From NCBI GenBank assembly GCA_024688685.1, contig JAILDX010000032.1, positions 1-64,000 on the forward strand: a DNA stretch of 64,000 nucleotides, written 5' to 3'. Position 1 is the first letter of the stretch; every line of letters starts with the position of its first letter. Below the pieces are notes generated by a model, which was not told the origin of the DNA, did not search any database, and saw only the letters and a program-made list of their open reading frames with translations. This stretch comes from Saccharofermentans sp. Its GTDB lineage: Bacteria; Bacillota; Clostridia; Saccharofermentanales; Saccharofermentanaceae. Below, piece by piece: positions 43,071-52,791 of the stretch. A program made the position numbers and the translations under genes.

Positions 43071-44489
43071 TCACGCAAAAAGGATATCTATCGCTTCGTG
43101 GATATTGTCGGCATAAATAAACTCGAGTCCGAGCGAGGAATACCCGCTGCCGTTCTTTCCTATCTCTGCTGCCATCGCCCCGGGAAGGACCACGCTCGAG
43201 ATGCCGAGAGCAAGAGCTTCTGAAAGTCTCTTCATAAGCCCCGACACAGGCCTGATCTCGCCCGACAGACCGATCTCTCCGAGGATCAGTGTATTTGCCC
43301 TTACGGGTATGTCACGCACCGACGAAACAATGGCGCACGCAAGTGCCAGGTCGGTCGCGGGATCGGATATCTTGAGACCGCTGATGACGTTGATGAAAAT
43401 ATCTTTCGTCATAAGGCCTGACGAGAAGTTTTTCTCGCAGACCGCAATGATCATGTTCGTTCTTGCGCGGTCAGGTCCGTACGTCATCCTCTGCGGATTC
43501 GTATAGCAGCTGTCGGTAACAAGAGCCTGTATCTCGACAGGGATCGCCGCGCTTCCTTCAATTGCTGATGTGAGAACCGAGCCGGGTGCATTCAGCGGAC
43601 GTCCTGAAATAAGGAGCGCCGACGATGACGAAACAGGTGTAAGTCCCTTCGTTCCCATCTCAAAGAAAGACAGCTCGCCGCTCTTTCCGAACCTGTTCTT
43701 GATGACTCTCAGGATCCTGTATCCGCCCGAACTGTCGCCCTCGAAACCGATAACAGTATCGACCATGTGCTCCAGTATCTTCGGACCCGCAATGGCGCCC
43801 TCCTTGGTTATATGACCCACAAGGATTATCGAAATATTATTCGTCTTCGCTATCCTGACGAGACCCGCCGTGACCTCTCTTGCCTGCGTAACACTGCCGG
43901 GCGTTCCCGAAACCTGCTCGGAATAAAGCGTCTGTATCGAGTCGATGATGCAGAGTGAAGGGTGTCTCTCTGAAATCTCTTTTGCAATAGTCTCAAACTT
44001 AGTCTGGGCGCAGATCAGTATATCCCTCTTTATGCCGAGCCTGTCAGCTCTCATCTTTATCTGTGCAGGGGATTCCTCTCCTGACACATAAAGTATGTCC
44101 TTTCCGCCTGCATCGAAACCTGCAGCCACCTGAAGCAGGAGCGTTGACTTCCCGATGCCGGGTTCGCCCGCAACGAGCGTGACTGATCCGTCGGTAATTC
44201 CGCCCCCGAAAAGCATATCCAGCTGTTCGGACCCCGTCTTATGGCGCTTGTACATCTCTTCACCGCATTCAGACAGGCGGAGAGTGACGTCACTTGCCGT
44301 CCAGGAATATGTTGATGCGGCATAGACAGGCGAGTTGGGATCTGTCTTGCCGGAACCTTTCCCTGAGGAGCTTTCCTCAGGTGCGTTGACGAATGAATTG
44401 AAGCTTCCGCAGGAAGGGCACTTTCCGAGCCAGCCTATGGTCTCATATCCGCACTCCTTGCAGAAAAACAGTTTATTTTTACTTGCCAT
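43071..44489 (-). CDS. radA: DNA repair protein RadA
   Basis: 472 aa. N-terminal zinc finger CKECGYETIGWLGKCPSC, RecA-like ATPase with Walker A GEPGIGKSTLLLQ, the RadA-specific KNRFG (VIKNRFGKSGEL), and a Lon-like C-terminal domain with LGEIGLSGEIRPVSG. Works in branch migration and recombinational repair, and in Firmicutes competence. Divergent from the DUF885 gene. Confidence 0.96.
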   Translation of the reverse strand: MASKNKLFFCKECGYETIGWLGKCPSCGSFNSFVNAPEESSSGKGSGKTDPNSPVYAASTYSWTASDVTLRLSECGEEMYKRHKTGSEQLDMLFGGGITDGSVTLVAGEPGIGKSTLLLQVAAGFDAGGKDILYVSGEESPAQIKMRADRLGIKRDILICAQTKFETIAKEISERHPSLCIIDSIQTLYSEQVSGTPGSVTQAREVTAGLVRIAKTNNISIILVGHITKEGAIAGPKILEHMVDTVIGFEGDSSGGYRILRVIKNRFGKSGELSFFEMGTKGLTPVSSSSALLISGRPLNAPGSVLTSAIEGSAAIPVEIQALVTDSCYTNPQRMTYGPDRARTNMIIAVCEKNFSSGLMTKDIFINVISGLKISDPATDLALACAIVSSVRDIPVRANTLILGEIGLSGEIRPVSGLMKRLSEALALGISSVVLPGAMAAEIGKNGSGYSSLGLEFIYADNIHEAIDILFA

Positions 44490-44607
44490 ATAATGTGCCT
44501 GCCATGTTTTTTATTCATTTAATCAAGTATAACAGATGAATATCGTGTATAATAGCGATGTTCATTTTGAATAAGGGAAAATGAGATTTTTATGCGGAGG
44601 ACATACG

Positions 44608-46590
44608 ATGAAGCGGTTCGGAGTTAAGTTTATAGCGCTTTTGCTTTCTTTAATGATGGTGATGACAATACCTTCATGTTCTATACTGTCCAAGCTGTTA
44701 TCGGATGACGGCGGATCGGGCAGATCGAGCAGGAACAGGGACGATGATGACGACGACGACGACGATGACGACGATGATGACGATACGGATGAGACATCCG
44801 GTTCCAAGGATCCCGATAAAAAGCCGTCAAATCCGTCAGGAGACAAAGATCTGGAGCCTCTGACATTCCCTGATCACGTAGCGACAACAGATGAGATCCA
44901 CCCGTCGAGGACTCCCGGAACACTGACAGGGACAGCAGCTTCCGATCTTCTGAATGAAGTGGAGCATGACCTCGTAATCCATTATGTAACCAGTTATGTG
45001 GATATTCAGCTCAGTTATGAGCATCCGGAGAATTACGGTCTTCAGACTGATGAGGTAACATGGGGATCTCTTGATTTTGATCCTGATGAGGAGAGCGCAT
45101 TCATAACTGAGCAGCTCAACAAGCTCTACACGATCAACAGGGATTCGCTTGACCATGACGACCGGATCTTCTATGACAAGGCTGTATGGGATCTTGAAGA
45201 GTCAAAGTATTCATGCCAGTATACGGCATTCAGCTATTTTGAGTCAGAGCTGACGCCTCTTACAGGACCTCAGTGCGACATTATGTTTATCCTTGATCTC
45301 CTGAAGTTTGATGATGTTGAGGATGCAGAGAACTACCTCCTTCTCCTGAACGATATCGACAGATATTACGACGGTCTCTGTGAGTATGAGGAAGACAAGG
45401 CTGCTTACGGATTTGCACTCGGTGATGATATCTATGAGCAGGTAGCAGAGTCTTTCGACAACCTTGTCGCGATGGAGGATGACTGTTTCCTTTACGGGTC
45501 TTTTGAGGAAAGACTCAATGATATCCAGGGCCTTTCTTCATCACAGAAGCAGGACCTTATCAGCCGTCACGAGGCAATGATGCACGATGTCGTATTCCCT
45601 GAGTTTGAGGAGTGCGCTGAGAGGATGAGAGGCCTCATCGGAAGCGGCGGAAACGGTGAAGGTATTTACCAGTACGAAGGCTCGGCTGATTACTACTCAC
45701 TTATCTGCCGCAGCCAGGCAAACTGCGGAAAGACTGTCGAGCAGCTTACTACTGAACTTGAGAGCGTCATCAGTTCCGTTATGAGAACGTACAACGGCAT
45801 CATTAACGGCGGTTCAACAAGCTGGTATGCGGGTTACCTGTCACATGACTATTCACAGGGCGATGTCATTGCAAACCTTAACTTCCTCAAGACAAAGGTT
45901 GCTGCTGATTTTCCTGCTCTTCACGAGCATTCATATCATACGATGGATGTTCCGGAAGTGTTTGAGGATGATTTCAGCCCTGCAGCATTTCTCGGCTATC
46001 ATCTTGATAACTACGATTCCAACGTGATCATCGTCAACAACGGCGGCAGCGGAGACGATTTCGGTGTTACTGTTGCTCACGAAGGATATCCCGGACACAT
46101 GTTCCAGTCTGTTTATACAAGAAGTGCGACAGAGCACCCTTACATGTACCTGTTCGATTCCATCGGCTATAACGAGGGATGGGCTGTTTACTGTGAGACT
46201 TATGCGATGAAGTATTTCGAGACAAATAACACGGTAAGGACTCTCGTTCAGATAGAGGATGAGCTCAACGTTCTTCTGATGGCAAGATGTGATATCGGTA
46301 TCCACTATGAGGGATGGGATCTTGACGACTGTGCATCATACTTCAGTACAACACTCGGCAGATCGATCCAGGCTTCAAGCCTTAATGACATGTACATCCT
46401 TCTTGTTGCAGATCCCTGCTATGCAGTTAAGTACGGATCCGGATTTGTTAATACGGGACTCATAATCCAGGCGGCTCACGACAACTTCCCGGACGCTACC
46501 GATCTTCAGATCCATACTGCTTATCTGAATGCTCTCACAGGCACTTTTGAGCAGATCCAGGAGAATATGTTCAGGGAGCTTGAGGGGTAA
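44608..46590 (+). CDS. DUF885 putative metallopeptidase lipoprotein with poly-Asp tract
   Basis: 661 aa from ATG 44608, where GGAGG is 7 nt upstream (an in-frame ATG at 44581 is less likely). Signal peptide with lipobox IPSC. Just after the anchor come 15 Asp codons in a row, GAC/GAT mixed (44739-44783), then a Ser/Pro linker. The DUF885 domain follows, with the zinc motif VAHEGYPGHMFQ (HExxxxH-like HEGYPGH) and a distal glutamate in NEGWAVYCE. Such proteins are predicted surface carboxypeptidases. Poly-Asp may bind cations. Confidence 0.85.
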   Translation: MKRFGVKFIALLLSLMMVMTIPSCSILSKLLSDDGGSGRSSRNRDDDDDDDDDDDDDDDTDETSGSKDPDKKPSNPSGDKDLEPLTFPDHVATTDEIHPSRTPGTLTGTAASDLLNEVEHDLVIHYVTSYVDIQLSYEHPENYGLQTDEVTWGSLDFDPDEESAFITEQLNKLYTINRDSLDHDDRIFYDKAVWDLEESKYSCQYTAFSYFESELTPLTGPQCDIMFILDLLKFDDVEDAENYLLLLNDIDRYYDGLCEYEEDKAAYGFALGDDIYEQVAESFDNLVAMEDDCFLYGSFEERLNDIQGLSSSQKQDLISRHEAMMHDVVFPEFEECAERMRGLIGSGGNGEGIYQYEGSADYYSLICRSQANCGKTVEQLTTELESVISSVMRTYNGIINGGSTSWYAGYLSHDYSQGDVIANLNFLKTKVAADFPALHEHSYHTMDVPEVFEDDFSPAAFLGYHLDNYDSNVIIVNNGGSGDDFGVTVAHEGYPGHMFQSVYTRSATEHPYMYLFDSIGYNEGWAVYCETYAMKYFETNNTVRTLVQIEDELNVLLMARCDIGIHYEGWDLDDCASYFSTTLGRSIQASSLNDMYILLVADPCYAVKYGSGFVNTGLIIQAAHDNFPDATDLQIHTAYLNALTGTFEQIQENMFRELEG

Positions 46591-46637
46591 AAAACTGTCT
46601 CCAATGTAACATTCGGGTTAAAAATATCAAATTTTCA

Positions 46638-46664
46638 TTGCTACAATGAGCATTGTGTTATAAT
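46638..46664 (+). promoter_or_regulatory. Extended -10 promoter for the PP2C-like gene
   Basis: TGTTATAAT (TATAAT 46659-46664) with a weak -35 TTGCTA 15 nt upstream, 31 nt before the ATG; GGAGG precedes the start. Confidence 0.65.
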
Positions 46665-46695
46665 TAGTCTGAATAAATATATGGAGGATCGGTAA

Positions 46696-49600
46696 ATGGC
46701 CACCTTAACTCGTCTTGCAAGTACGCTGACGGCAAAATTTTCACCGTCACAGACGCTTACGGATGCATTTTACATTGACGGAAGACTTTGCGGAAAAAGA
46801 GAGCAGCGACAGGCTGATATCACAATAGAGAAGGAAGAGCGGGGTTATTTTTTCTCGGTATTCACACATCCTACCGTTGAAGGGCTTGAGCCCGGAATGC
46901 TTCCTCCGTTCGAACCCCAGTTCAGATCACTTTGCAACGATGTTAAGTTTGGTCATAAGGAGATAGACGGACTCATCGAGAAGTTCCTGTCTACCGCAGT
47001 TGAGGTTACAGGTAAGATGCGTCTTACCGACAGCGAGATGAGAAGCCCATATTTCTCGGGCATTATCGTAAGAGATGCTGAGGCTTTTGCAGTTACTGTC
47101 GGCAACGGTCTCGCATTCCTTTATCGTGATGACACGCTTTTCCCTCTGACAGATGCAGGAATTCCGATGGAAGCCATTGACGCATTTGACAACAGAGTCG
47201 GCGATTTTATGTATTACTGCGCATCCAAGACAGCTAACGCTCTCTGGTCCAACTATTTCACACTCTCACCTGATGACTGCATCATCCTCTGTAACAAGGC
47301 CGTTTACGATGCATTAGGTCAGAGAGAACTCCTCAGGATCCTCAACGAGGCAGAAGACCAGTGTGATGCAGCAGGTTCTGTTATCACACAGGCTGCAGCA
47401 AGAATGCCTAACGTACCTATGCAGTTCTCCATCTCATTTGTTGAGAACGTAACTAACACAGACAAGCGCGGAATCTTCGGATTCAAGAAGAAGAGCAAGG
47501 AAGAGGACGAGTCAGAGAATAACGTTGAGTCCGTAATGGAAGGCGGCGTAGTCGGCGCGGCTGCAGAAGCAGTAAGTGATGCCGGGTTCGTTTCGATGTC
47601 GGCGGCAGAGACAGCAGGCACGTTTGTTGCTGCGGATACAGCGGCTGAGGCAGGCGGAGTTATCTTTGGCGCACAATCTTCCGAGACACTGTCCATTCCT
47701 GTTGTTAACCAGCAGGCTTCCGGAGATAACGGTATTGAGCTTGACAAGGCAGATTCTCCTTCAGTTGCTCCTGTAGAGTTCCTCGACAAATCAGTCAATA
47801 ACCCTGCTGAAGTTAAGATCACACCTGAGGATCTCCTCAAGAACTCACTTGAGAATATGCAGCCTGTTTCGGTTTCCGAGTACAATCCCGAGGAAGACGA
47901 TGAGCCTACAAAGCCTGTTGAAGGTCTTGATTCTTCGATCTTCGCAGGACTTAAGGAAGGCGGCATCCTCGCTTCCGCACTCAAGAACATGGAAGAAGAG
48001 AACAAGCCTGCTGAGCCTGAAGTCGTTGCTGTTGCACCCGCACCAGCACCGGAACCCCAGCCTGAGTTCGTTCAGCCTGTTCAGGAGAGTGCCAAGGAGA
48101 GCGTTCAGATATTTACTGATGAGCCCGTTCAGGCACAGCCTGAGAACAAGGATGAGATCGTCTTCAACGCAGTTGATGACGGCAACAAGTTCATGGATGT
48201 TCCTACAGAGGACAGCTTTAATCCTTACAGCGCAGGCGATCCTGAAGAGATGAAGAATGCTGCACCTCTCGTATTCGGCGATGATACATCAGTTCAGCCT
48301 GAGAAGGTTGAGGAGCCCATTGAAGAGATCAGCGAGATCCCCGTACCCGATTTTAAGATCGACGAGCCCAAGCCTGAGCTCAAGGAGGAAGACAGACTTA
48401 ATGTTGATTTCCCTGAGAGCGATGTCAAGGCTGCCGAGCCTGCAAAGGAAGAGCAGGGCTTTACACTTCCTTTCGCAAACGATGTTGAGACTGACGGTGA
48501 GCCCGATAAGTCAGAGAACATCCCCGATATGCCCGAATTCAATGCAAATGTTTATGATACGCCTGTAAATGCAGTCGGTTCTGATGTTCCGGTCGATTCA
48601 CCCGCACCCGATGCATATGCATACGGTCAGTACAACAATACTGTTGATGCATCAGCAGGAACTTCATTTACTGCAACAGGCGCTGTAGGTCAGGAAGAGC
48701 CTCCGTACCAGCCTTACGGCAGTGAGGTATTCGGTACCCAGGATCAGAATGCATACCAGCAGCAGTCATACCAGCAGCAGTCATACCAGCAGGATCCTTA
48801 TGCTAACAGCTATACAAATCCTGCGGCAGATCCTTATACGGAACCCGCAGGTTCCGCATCGTCCTCCGGTTCAACGGGAGATGATGCATGGATCATGGAT
48901 CTTCTTGGCGTTGACGATAATAACGACATCAGGGAAGAGATCCCTGATTCCGGCCCGTTTGTTGCAGGCGCCGGTGCTCCAGCAGGCGGACAGGCAGCTC
49001 CCAGAGCACAGTCACAGGCGGTTAATAGGGGCAATTCCTATAACGCAGGTCCTTCAGGCCCGACAGGAACACAGAGACGTCCCGCAGGTGCACCTAATGG
49101 CGGTCAGAGACCTCAGGGCAACAGACCTGCAGGCGGCGGATCAGGCAACCGTAACGGCGGCGGTAAGGTTAAGTACCATATCAACCGCAACGGATATATC
49201 TTCATCGCATTCGTAGTACTGCTTATCATCTGCCTTATCGTGATGATCTCGCTCATCTCCAAGGCATGCAGTGCAAAGAATACAACAGAGACTACAGATC
49301 CTAATGCAGGTGCTATCACGATCAACACAGATATCACGACAGAACCTACAACGATCGCAACAACTGCAGAGACGACGGAGAAGAATCCTTCCGCACCTAT
49401 CGCGAAGTTCATATTCTCCGACTACGTTGGATACAGAACATGGTGGGATCTCTTCTACTATGTATATGGAATCAAGTTGTCAGATCTCAGCGATCCCAGG
49501 ATCCAGATCATCAAGGATTACAACGGTTTCGCAGCAGACTACACACCTCATTCCGGTGATCTTGTACTCCTGCCTCCTGAAGGTGTTCTCGATGGTTCCA

Positions 49601-49806
49601 TCCCGAACACATTCGTACCCGGAACTGCTGATGGCGGCGAGAACGCAGGCGGCACACCCGAGACGACTGCCGAGACTGCCGCAGGTGGTGAGGGTGCAGC
49701 AAATGGCGAAGGCGGAACACCCGATGGCGGTGAAGGTGCAGCAAATGGCGAAGGCGGAACACCCGATGGCGGTGAAGGTGCTGCAAACCAGAATGGTGAG
49801 GATTGA
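46696..49806 (+). CDS. Degenerate PP2C-like domain, disordered linker, TM, LysM-like domain protein
   Basis: 1036 aa. Residues 1-260 resemble a PPM/PP2C phosphatase: VTVGNGLAFLYRDDTLFPLT aligns with the usual GDS strand, and CIILCNKAVYDALG with LxSDGLxD. The metal-binding Asp are replaced (N137; NKA at 200-202), so catalysis is unlikely. Residues 265-825 are low-complexity, Glu/Pro-rich, later Gln/Gly-rich. A membrane helix lies at about 834-857. The outside part has a LysM-like region (about 905-970, ending GDLVLLPP) and a tail with 14-residue GGEGAANGEGGTPD repeats. It may link wall binding to cytoplasmic signalling; this is inference. Confidence 0.6.
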   Translation: MATLTRLASTLTAKFSPSQTLTDAFYIDGRLCGKREQRQADITIEKEERGYFFSVFTHPTVEGLEPGMLPPFEPQFRSLCNDVKFGHKEIDGLIEKFLSTAVEVTGKMRLTDSEMRSPYFSGIIVRDAEAFAVTVGNGLAFLYRDDTLFPLTDAGIPMEAIDAFDNRVGDFMYYCASKTANALWSNYFTLSPDDCIILCNKAVYDALGQRELLRILNEAEDQCDAAGSVITQAAARMPNVPMQFSISFVENVTNTDKRGIFGFKKKSKEEDESENNVESVMEGGVVGAAAEAVSDAGFVSMSAAETAGTFVAADTAAEAGGVIFGAQSSETLSIPVVNQQASGDNGIELDKADSPSVAPVEFLDKSVNNPAEVKITPEDLLKNSLENMQPVSVSEYNPEEDDEPTKPVEGLDSSIFAGLKEGGILASALKNMEEENKPAEPEVVAVAPAPAPEPQPEFVQPVQESAKESVQIFTDEPVQAQPENKDEIVFNAVDDGNKFMDVPTEDSFNPYSAGDPEEMKNAAPLVFGDDTSVQPEKVEEPIEEISEIPVPDFKIDEPKPELKEEDRLNVDFPESDVKAAEPAKEEQGFTLPFANDVETDGEPDKSENIPDMPEFNANVYDTPVNAVGSDVPVDSPAPDAYAYGQYNNTVDASAGTSFTATGAVGQEEPPYQPYGSEVFGTQDQNAYQQQSYQQQSYQQDPYANSYTNPAADPYTEPAGSASSSGSTGDDAWIMDLLGVDDNNDIREEIPDSGPFVAGAGAPAGGQAAPRAQSQAVNRGNSYNAGPSGPTGTQRRPAGAPNGGQRPQGNRPAGGGSGNRNGGGKVKYHINRNGYIFIAFVVLLIICLIVMISLISKACSAKNTTETTDPNAGAITINTDITTEPTTIATTAETTEKNPSAPIAKFIFSDYVGYRTWWDLFYYVYGIKLSDLSDPRIQIIKDYNGFAADYTPHSGDLVLLPPEGVLDGSIPNTFVPGTADGGENAGGTPETTAETAAGGEGAANGEGGTPDGGEGAANGEGGTPDGGEGAANQNGED

Positions 49807-49863
49807 TCTATCAGATACAGACGGTCTTATAACTGTTTTATCGCCTTCGCATTAACGGCGGTA

Positions 49864-51744
49864 ATGATGTTAATAATATATGCGGTTAACGGCCTTGCAC
49901 CCTTTGGTGCAAGGTCTTTGGCTGATATTACGTCATATAACATGACCGAATATGTCAGGGCGGTCATCGAAGGCAGGCAGAGCGCATTTTATTCTTTTTC
50001 CGGAAGTGCCGGAATGGGAGTGTTCGCAAGACTGAGCGAATATCTCTTTTCTCCCTCGGGACTTCTTATGGCACTTGCGGGCGGAGCAGTTTTTGAGACT
50101 TCATATGATGTTGCCTATCTGTTTAAGATCTCGCTCGCTGCTTTCTCGTGCGCCGCTTTTATCGACTACAGATTTTTTACCGGGAAAAACATAAGGACAG
50201 AAGGACTCGAGCTTAAGCATGTCGCATGTGTCCTGCTTTCAGTTCTTTACGCATTCTCATCACTGTTCTCTGCAGGTGCGAGGTTGACAGTAACCGGCAG
50301 GGTATTCCTTCCGCTTATCCTTCTGGGAGCATACAAGATAGCAACTGACAAGGGTGCACAGATGTTTATCATATCGCTGATGATGAACCTCATTTTCAGC
50401 TGGTACACGGGTGTTTTCAATATGTGCGTCGCATTTATCTGGATCCTCTTTGAGATAATGCTCCAGATCGCGGGAAGCGAAGGCTTCGTAAAAGCGGCTG
50501 ATCCGAGGGCGGTGCTGGCAAGGCTCGCGAGAGCTCTGATCTCGCTTATACTGGCGCTCGGGGCAAGTGCGTTTGTGTGGTTCACGTCACTCAAGATGCT
50601 CCCCGACATAGATGTTACGTCAAGCTTTGAGGCGTCCGTGAATACTCCGGGAATCTGCCTGCTCATAGTAGGCGTTGCCGGGGTGCTGTCGCTTATGCTC
50701 ATAAACAACTGCGGTTACAGAGTCAAGCTCACGATCGCCATAACAGGCGGAATACTCTCGCTCCTGATACTTGCAAGGCCGGTAGTAACTCTTGTTGCGG
50801 GTGCCGGAAGAGTAGATGCGGGCTCAAGATCTGTGAACTATATCGCAGAGCTGTTTATGGTCTTCGTCTTTGCGGAGGCATTCCTTACATATAACAATTT
50901 CAGCAAGAGAAAGTACATCAATTATGTAACTCCGGGCATCTGCGGTGTGGCATTCCTCGTTCATATGATCGCTTTTGTATTTGTTCCTTTTGGAGATCAT
51001 ATCGAGGAGAGAGCTGTAAGCTTTGATGCGCAGGCAACTACATACAGGACTCTTATCAGTGCGATCACCGATCTGGACAGAGGAAACTACAGGATCGGAT
51101 TTGTTTCGGATGATATGGGAACGATAACTCTTCTTTCATCAAATGATGACTACATCTATATTGATGACGATGAGTACAAGCTGGCTGCATCGGGTGATAT
51201 CGTCGGCGTGGCATATCCTTATTCCGTGAGGTATTTTGTTTCGAGACCGGACCTGAGTGAGATACTGAACGGTGAGACTCCGCTGGGTGAGAATGACGGG
51301 TACAAGGTGTATTACAATCCTTACAATATTCCGATGTCATTCACTTATGACGGAAACTATTTCGATATGACATTCAGGGGCAGTGATGCGGAGACGAGGC
51401 TTAAGATGGCGAAAGATGCGAGAGAGTCTGTGGTCAAAGCGCAGAATGTTAACGCTAAGAGCATGAGATTCGCATTTACCGCAGAGGAGAATCAGGAGCT
51501 TTTCATCTCGGTTCCTGCGGAAGATGATATGAAAGTAACATTGAACGGAGTTACGGTTATCCCCAAATATTACGAGGGAAGGTTCTATACAATGGTCCCT
51601 TCACTTGGCGAGAATTCGGTCAGCATCGAGTATTCTCCGGACCTTTTCGGGGAGGTGCTGTTCGTATCGATAATAGCGTTCGTGCTCCTTATGGTGTTTA
51701 CTTTCGCGGAGAACTTTTATGATATATACTACCCTGAAAGATAA
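49864..51744 (+). CDS. YfhO-like multi-spanning membrane protein
   Basis: 626 aa, about 12 helices then a beta-rich extracytoplasmic C-terminal domain and a final helix. The start, VNGLAPFGARSLADITSYNM, and FSGSAGMGVFARLSEYLFSP match the YfhO family (PF09586-type), linked to glycosylation of lipoteichoic acid in some Firmicutes. The start is uncertain: ATG 49864 lies inside the first hydrophobic helix and has no good binding site, while open codons continue upstream to the stop of the previous gene. Shorter than typical YfhO (about 850 aa). Confidence 0.78.
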   Translation: MMLIIYAVNGLAPFGARSLADITSYNMTEYVRAVIEGRQSAFYSFSGSAGMGVFARLSEYLFSPSGLLMALAGGAVFETSYDVAYLFKISLAAFSCAAFIDYRFFTGKNIRTEGLELKHVACVLLSVLYAFSSLFSAGARLTVTGRVFLPLILLGAYKIATDKGAQMFIISLMMNLIFSWYTGVFNMCVAFIWILFEIMLQIAGSEGFVKAADPRAVLARLARALISLILALGASAFVWFTSLKMLPDIDVTSSFEASVNTPGICLLIVGVAGVLSLMLINNCGYRVKLTIAITGGILSLLILARPVVTLVAGAGRVDAGSRSVNYIAELFMVFVFAEAFLTYNNFSKRKYINYVTPGICGVAFLVHMIAFVFVPFGDHIEERAVSFDAQATTYRTLISAITDLDRGNYRIGFVSDDMGTITLLSSNDDYIYIDDDEYKLAASGDIVGVAYPYSVRYFVSRPDLSEILNGETPLGENDGYKVYYNPYNIPMSFTYDGNYFDMTFRGSDAETRLKMAKDARESVVKAQNVNAKSMRFAFTAEENQELFISVPAEDDMKVTLNGVTVIPKYYEGRFYTMVPSLGENSVSIEYSPDLFGEVLFVSIIAFVLLMVFTFAENFYDIYYPER

Positions 51745-51752
51745 AAGGATAG

Positions 51753-51758
51753 TATAAT
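51753..51758 (+). promoter_or_regulatory. -10 element before the aldolase gene
   Basis: TATAAT, 9 nt after the YfhO-like stop, 35 nt before the next ATG, which has an AGGAGAT site. No clear -35. Confidence 0.5.
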
Positions 51759-51793
51759 GACCTATCAGCAAGTTAATAGACAGGAGATATAAA

Positions 51794-52774
51794 ATGAAAG
51801 AATTATCAGCACTTATGGGTTACAGGGAATCGATCAAGGTTCTCGATGCAACATTGAGAGACGGCGGTCTCTGCAACGATTTCTTCTTTAAGGATGAGTT
51901 CGTAAAGGCTCTGTACAGAGCAAATCTGAGAGCCGGCGTTGACTATATGGAAGTCGGATACAGAGCTGATAAGCAGATGTTCGATGTTGACAAGTTCGGC
52001 AAGTGGAAGTTCTCATCTGATGAGGATATTCTCGATGTAATCGGCGAGAACAAGGATACGGGCCTCAAGCTCTCCATAATGGCAGACGTCGGAAGATGTA
52101 ATTATAAAGAGGATATCAGACCCAAGTCTGAGAGCCCCATCGATCTCGTCAGAGTTGCCACATATGTCCACACGATCCCTGAGTGCTGCGCGATGATCGA
52201 CGACGCAAAGAAGAAGGGTTATGAGGTCAGCTGCAACATCATGGCTATCTCCAACGCAGGTGAGAAGGATATAAGATGCGCGCTCGACATGATCTTCAAG
52301 ACAGACGTTGACTGCATCTATATCGTTGACAGCTACGGTTCACTTTATCCCGAGCAGATCCAGAGGATCGCGGCTCTCTATACAGAGTATGCTGCAAAGT
52401 ACGGCAAGGCTGTCGGAATGCATGCTCATAACAACCAGCAGATGGCTTTCGCAAATACGATCGAGGCTATCGGCGACGGAGTTGACTGGATCGATGCCAC
52501 ATACCTCGGAATGGGAAGAGGCGCAGGCAACTGCTCCATCGAGAATGTTATCGGTTTCCTCAGAAATCCGAAGTACAATCTCTATCCTGTTATCAAGTTT
52601 ATCGAAGAATATATGGAACCTCTCAAGGCAGATGGTGTAAAGTGGGGGTATGATATCCAGTACCTTCTGTCAGGTCTTTTCAACCAGCATCCGAGAGATG
52701 CGATAAGATTTACTACAGAGGGAAGAACTGATCTTACCAATTACTACAAGGAGATCACAGCCCAGGATATCTGA
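51794..52774 (+). CDS. HMGL-like (DRE-TIM) aldolase family protein
   Basis: 326 aa TIM barrel. VLDATLRDGGLCNDFFF is the DRE-type motif (TLRDG) for the divalent metal, YIVDSYGSLYPEQ and GMHAHNNQQMAFAN supply further ligands (HxHN), and YLGMGRGAGNCSIE is conserved. It resembles 4-hydroxy-2-oxovalerate aldolases and related lyases. The native substrate is not known; the following genes do not form a known catabolic pathway. Confidence 0.82.
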   Translation: MKELSALMGYRESIKVLDATLRDGGLCNDFFFKDEFVKALYRANLRAGVDYMEVGYRADKQMFDVDKFGKWKFSSDEDILDVIGENKDTGLKLSIMADVGRCNYKEDIRPKSESPIDLVRVATYVHTIPECCAMIDDAKKKGYEVSCNIMAISNAGEKDIRCALDMIFKTDVDCIYIVDSYGSLYPEQIQRIAALYTEYAAKYGKAVGMHAHNNQQMAFANTIEAIGDGVDWIDATYLGMGRGAGNCSIENVIGFLRNPKYNLYPVIKFIEEYMEPLKADGVKWGYDIQYLLSGLFNQHPRDAIRFTTEGRTDLTNYYKEITAQDI

Positions 52775-52791
52775 TAAAGGAGCACATTGCG

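Noticed and set aside
47319..48005. 228-aa minus-strand frame over the PP2C-like gene
   Set aside because: Ser-rich antisense translation of a low-complexity region; no ribosome binding site or domain.
48755..48790. CRISPR-like short repeats (CAGCAGTCATACCAG)
   Set aside because: They are in-frame codons for a Gln/Ser/Tyr-rich repeat in a coding region, with no spacers.
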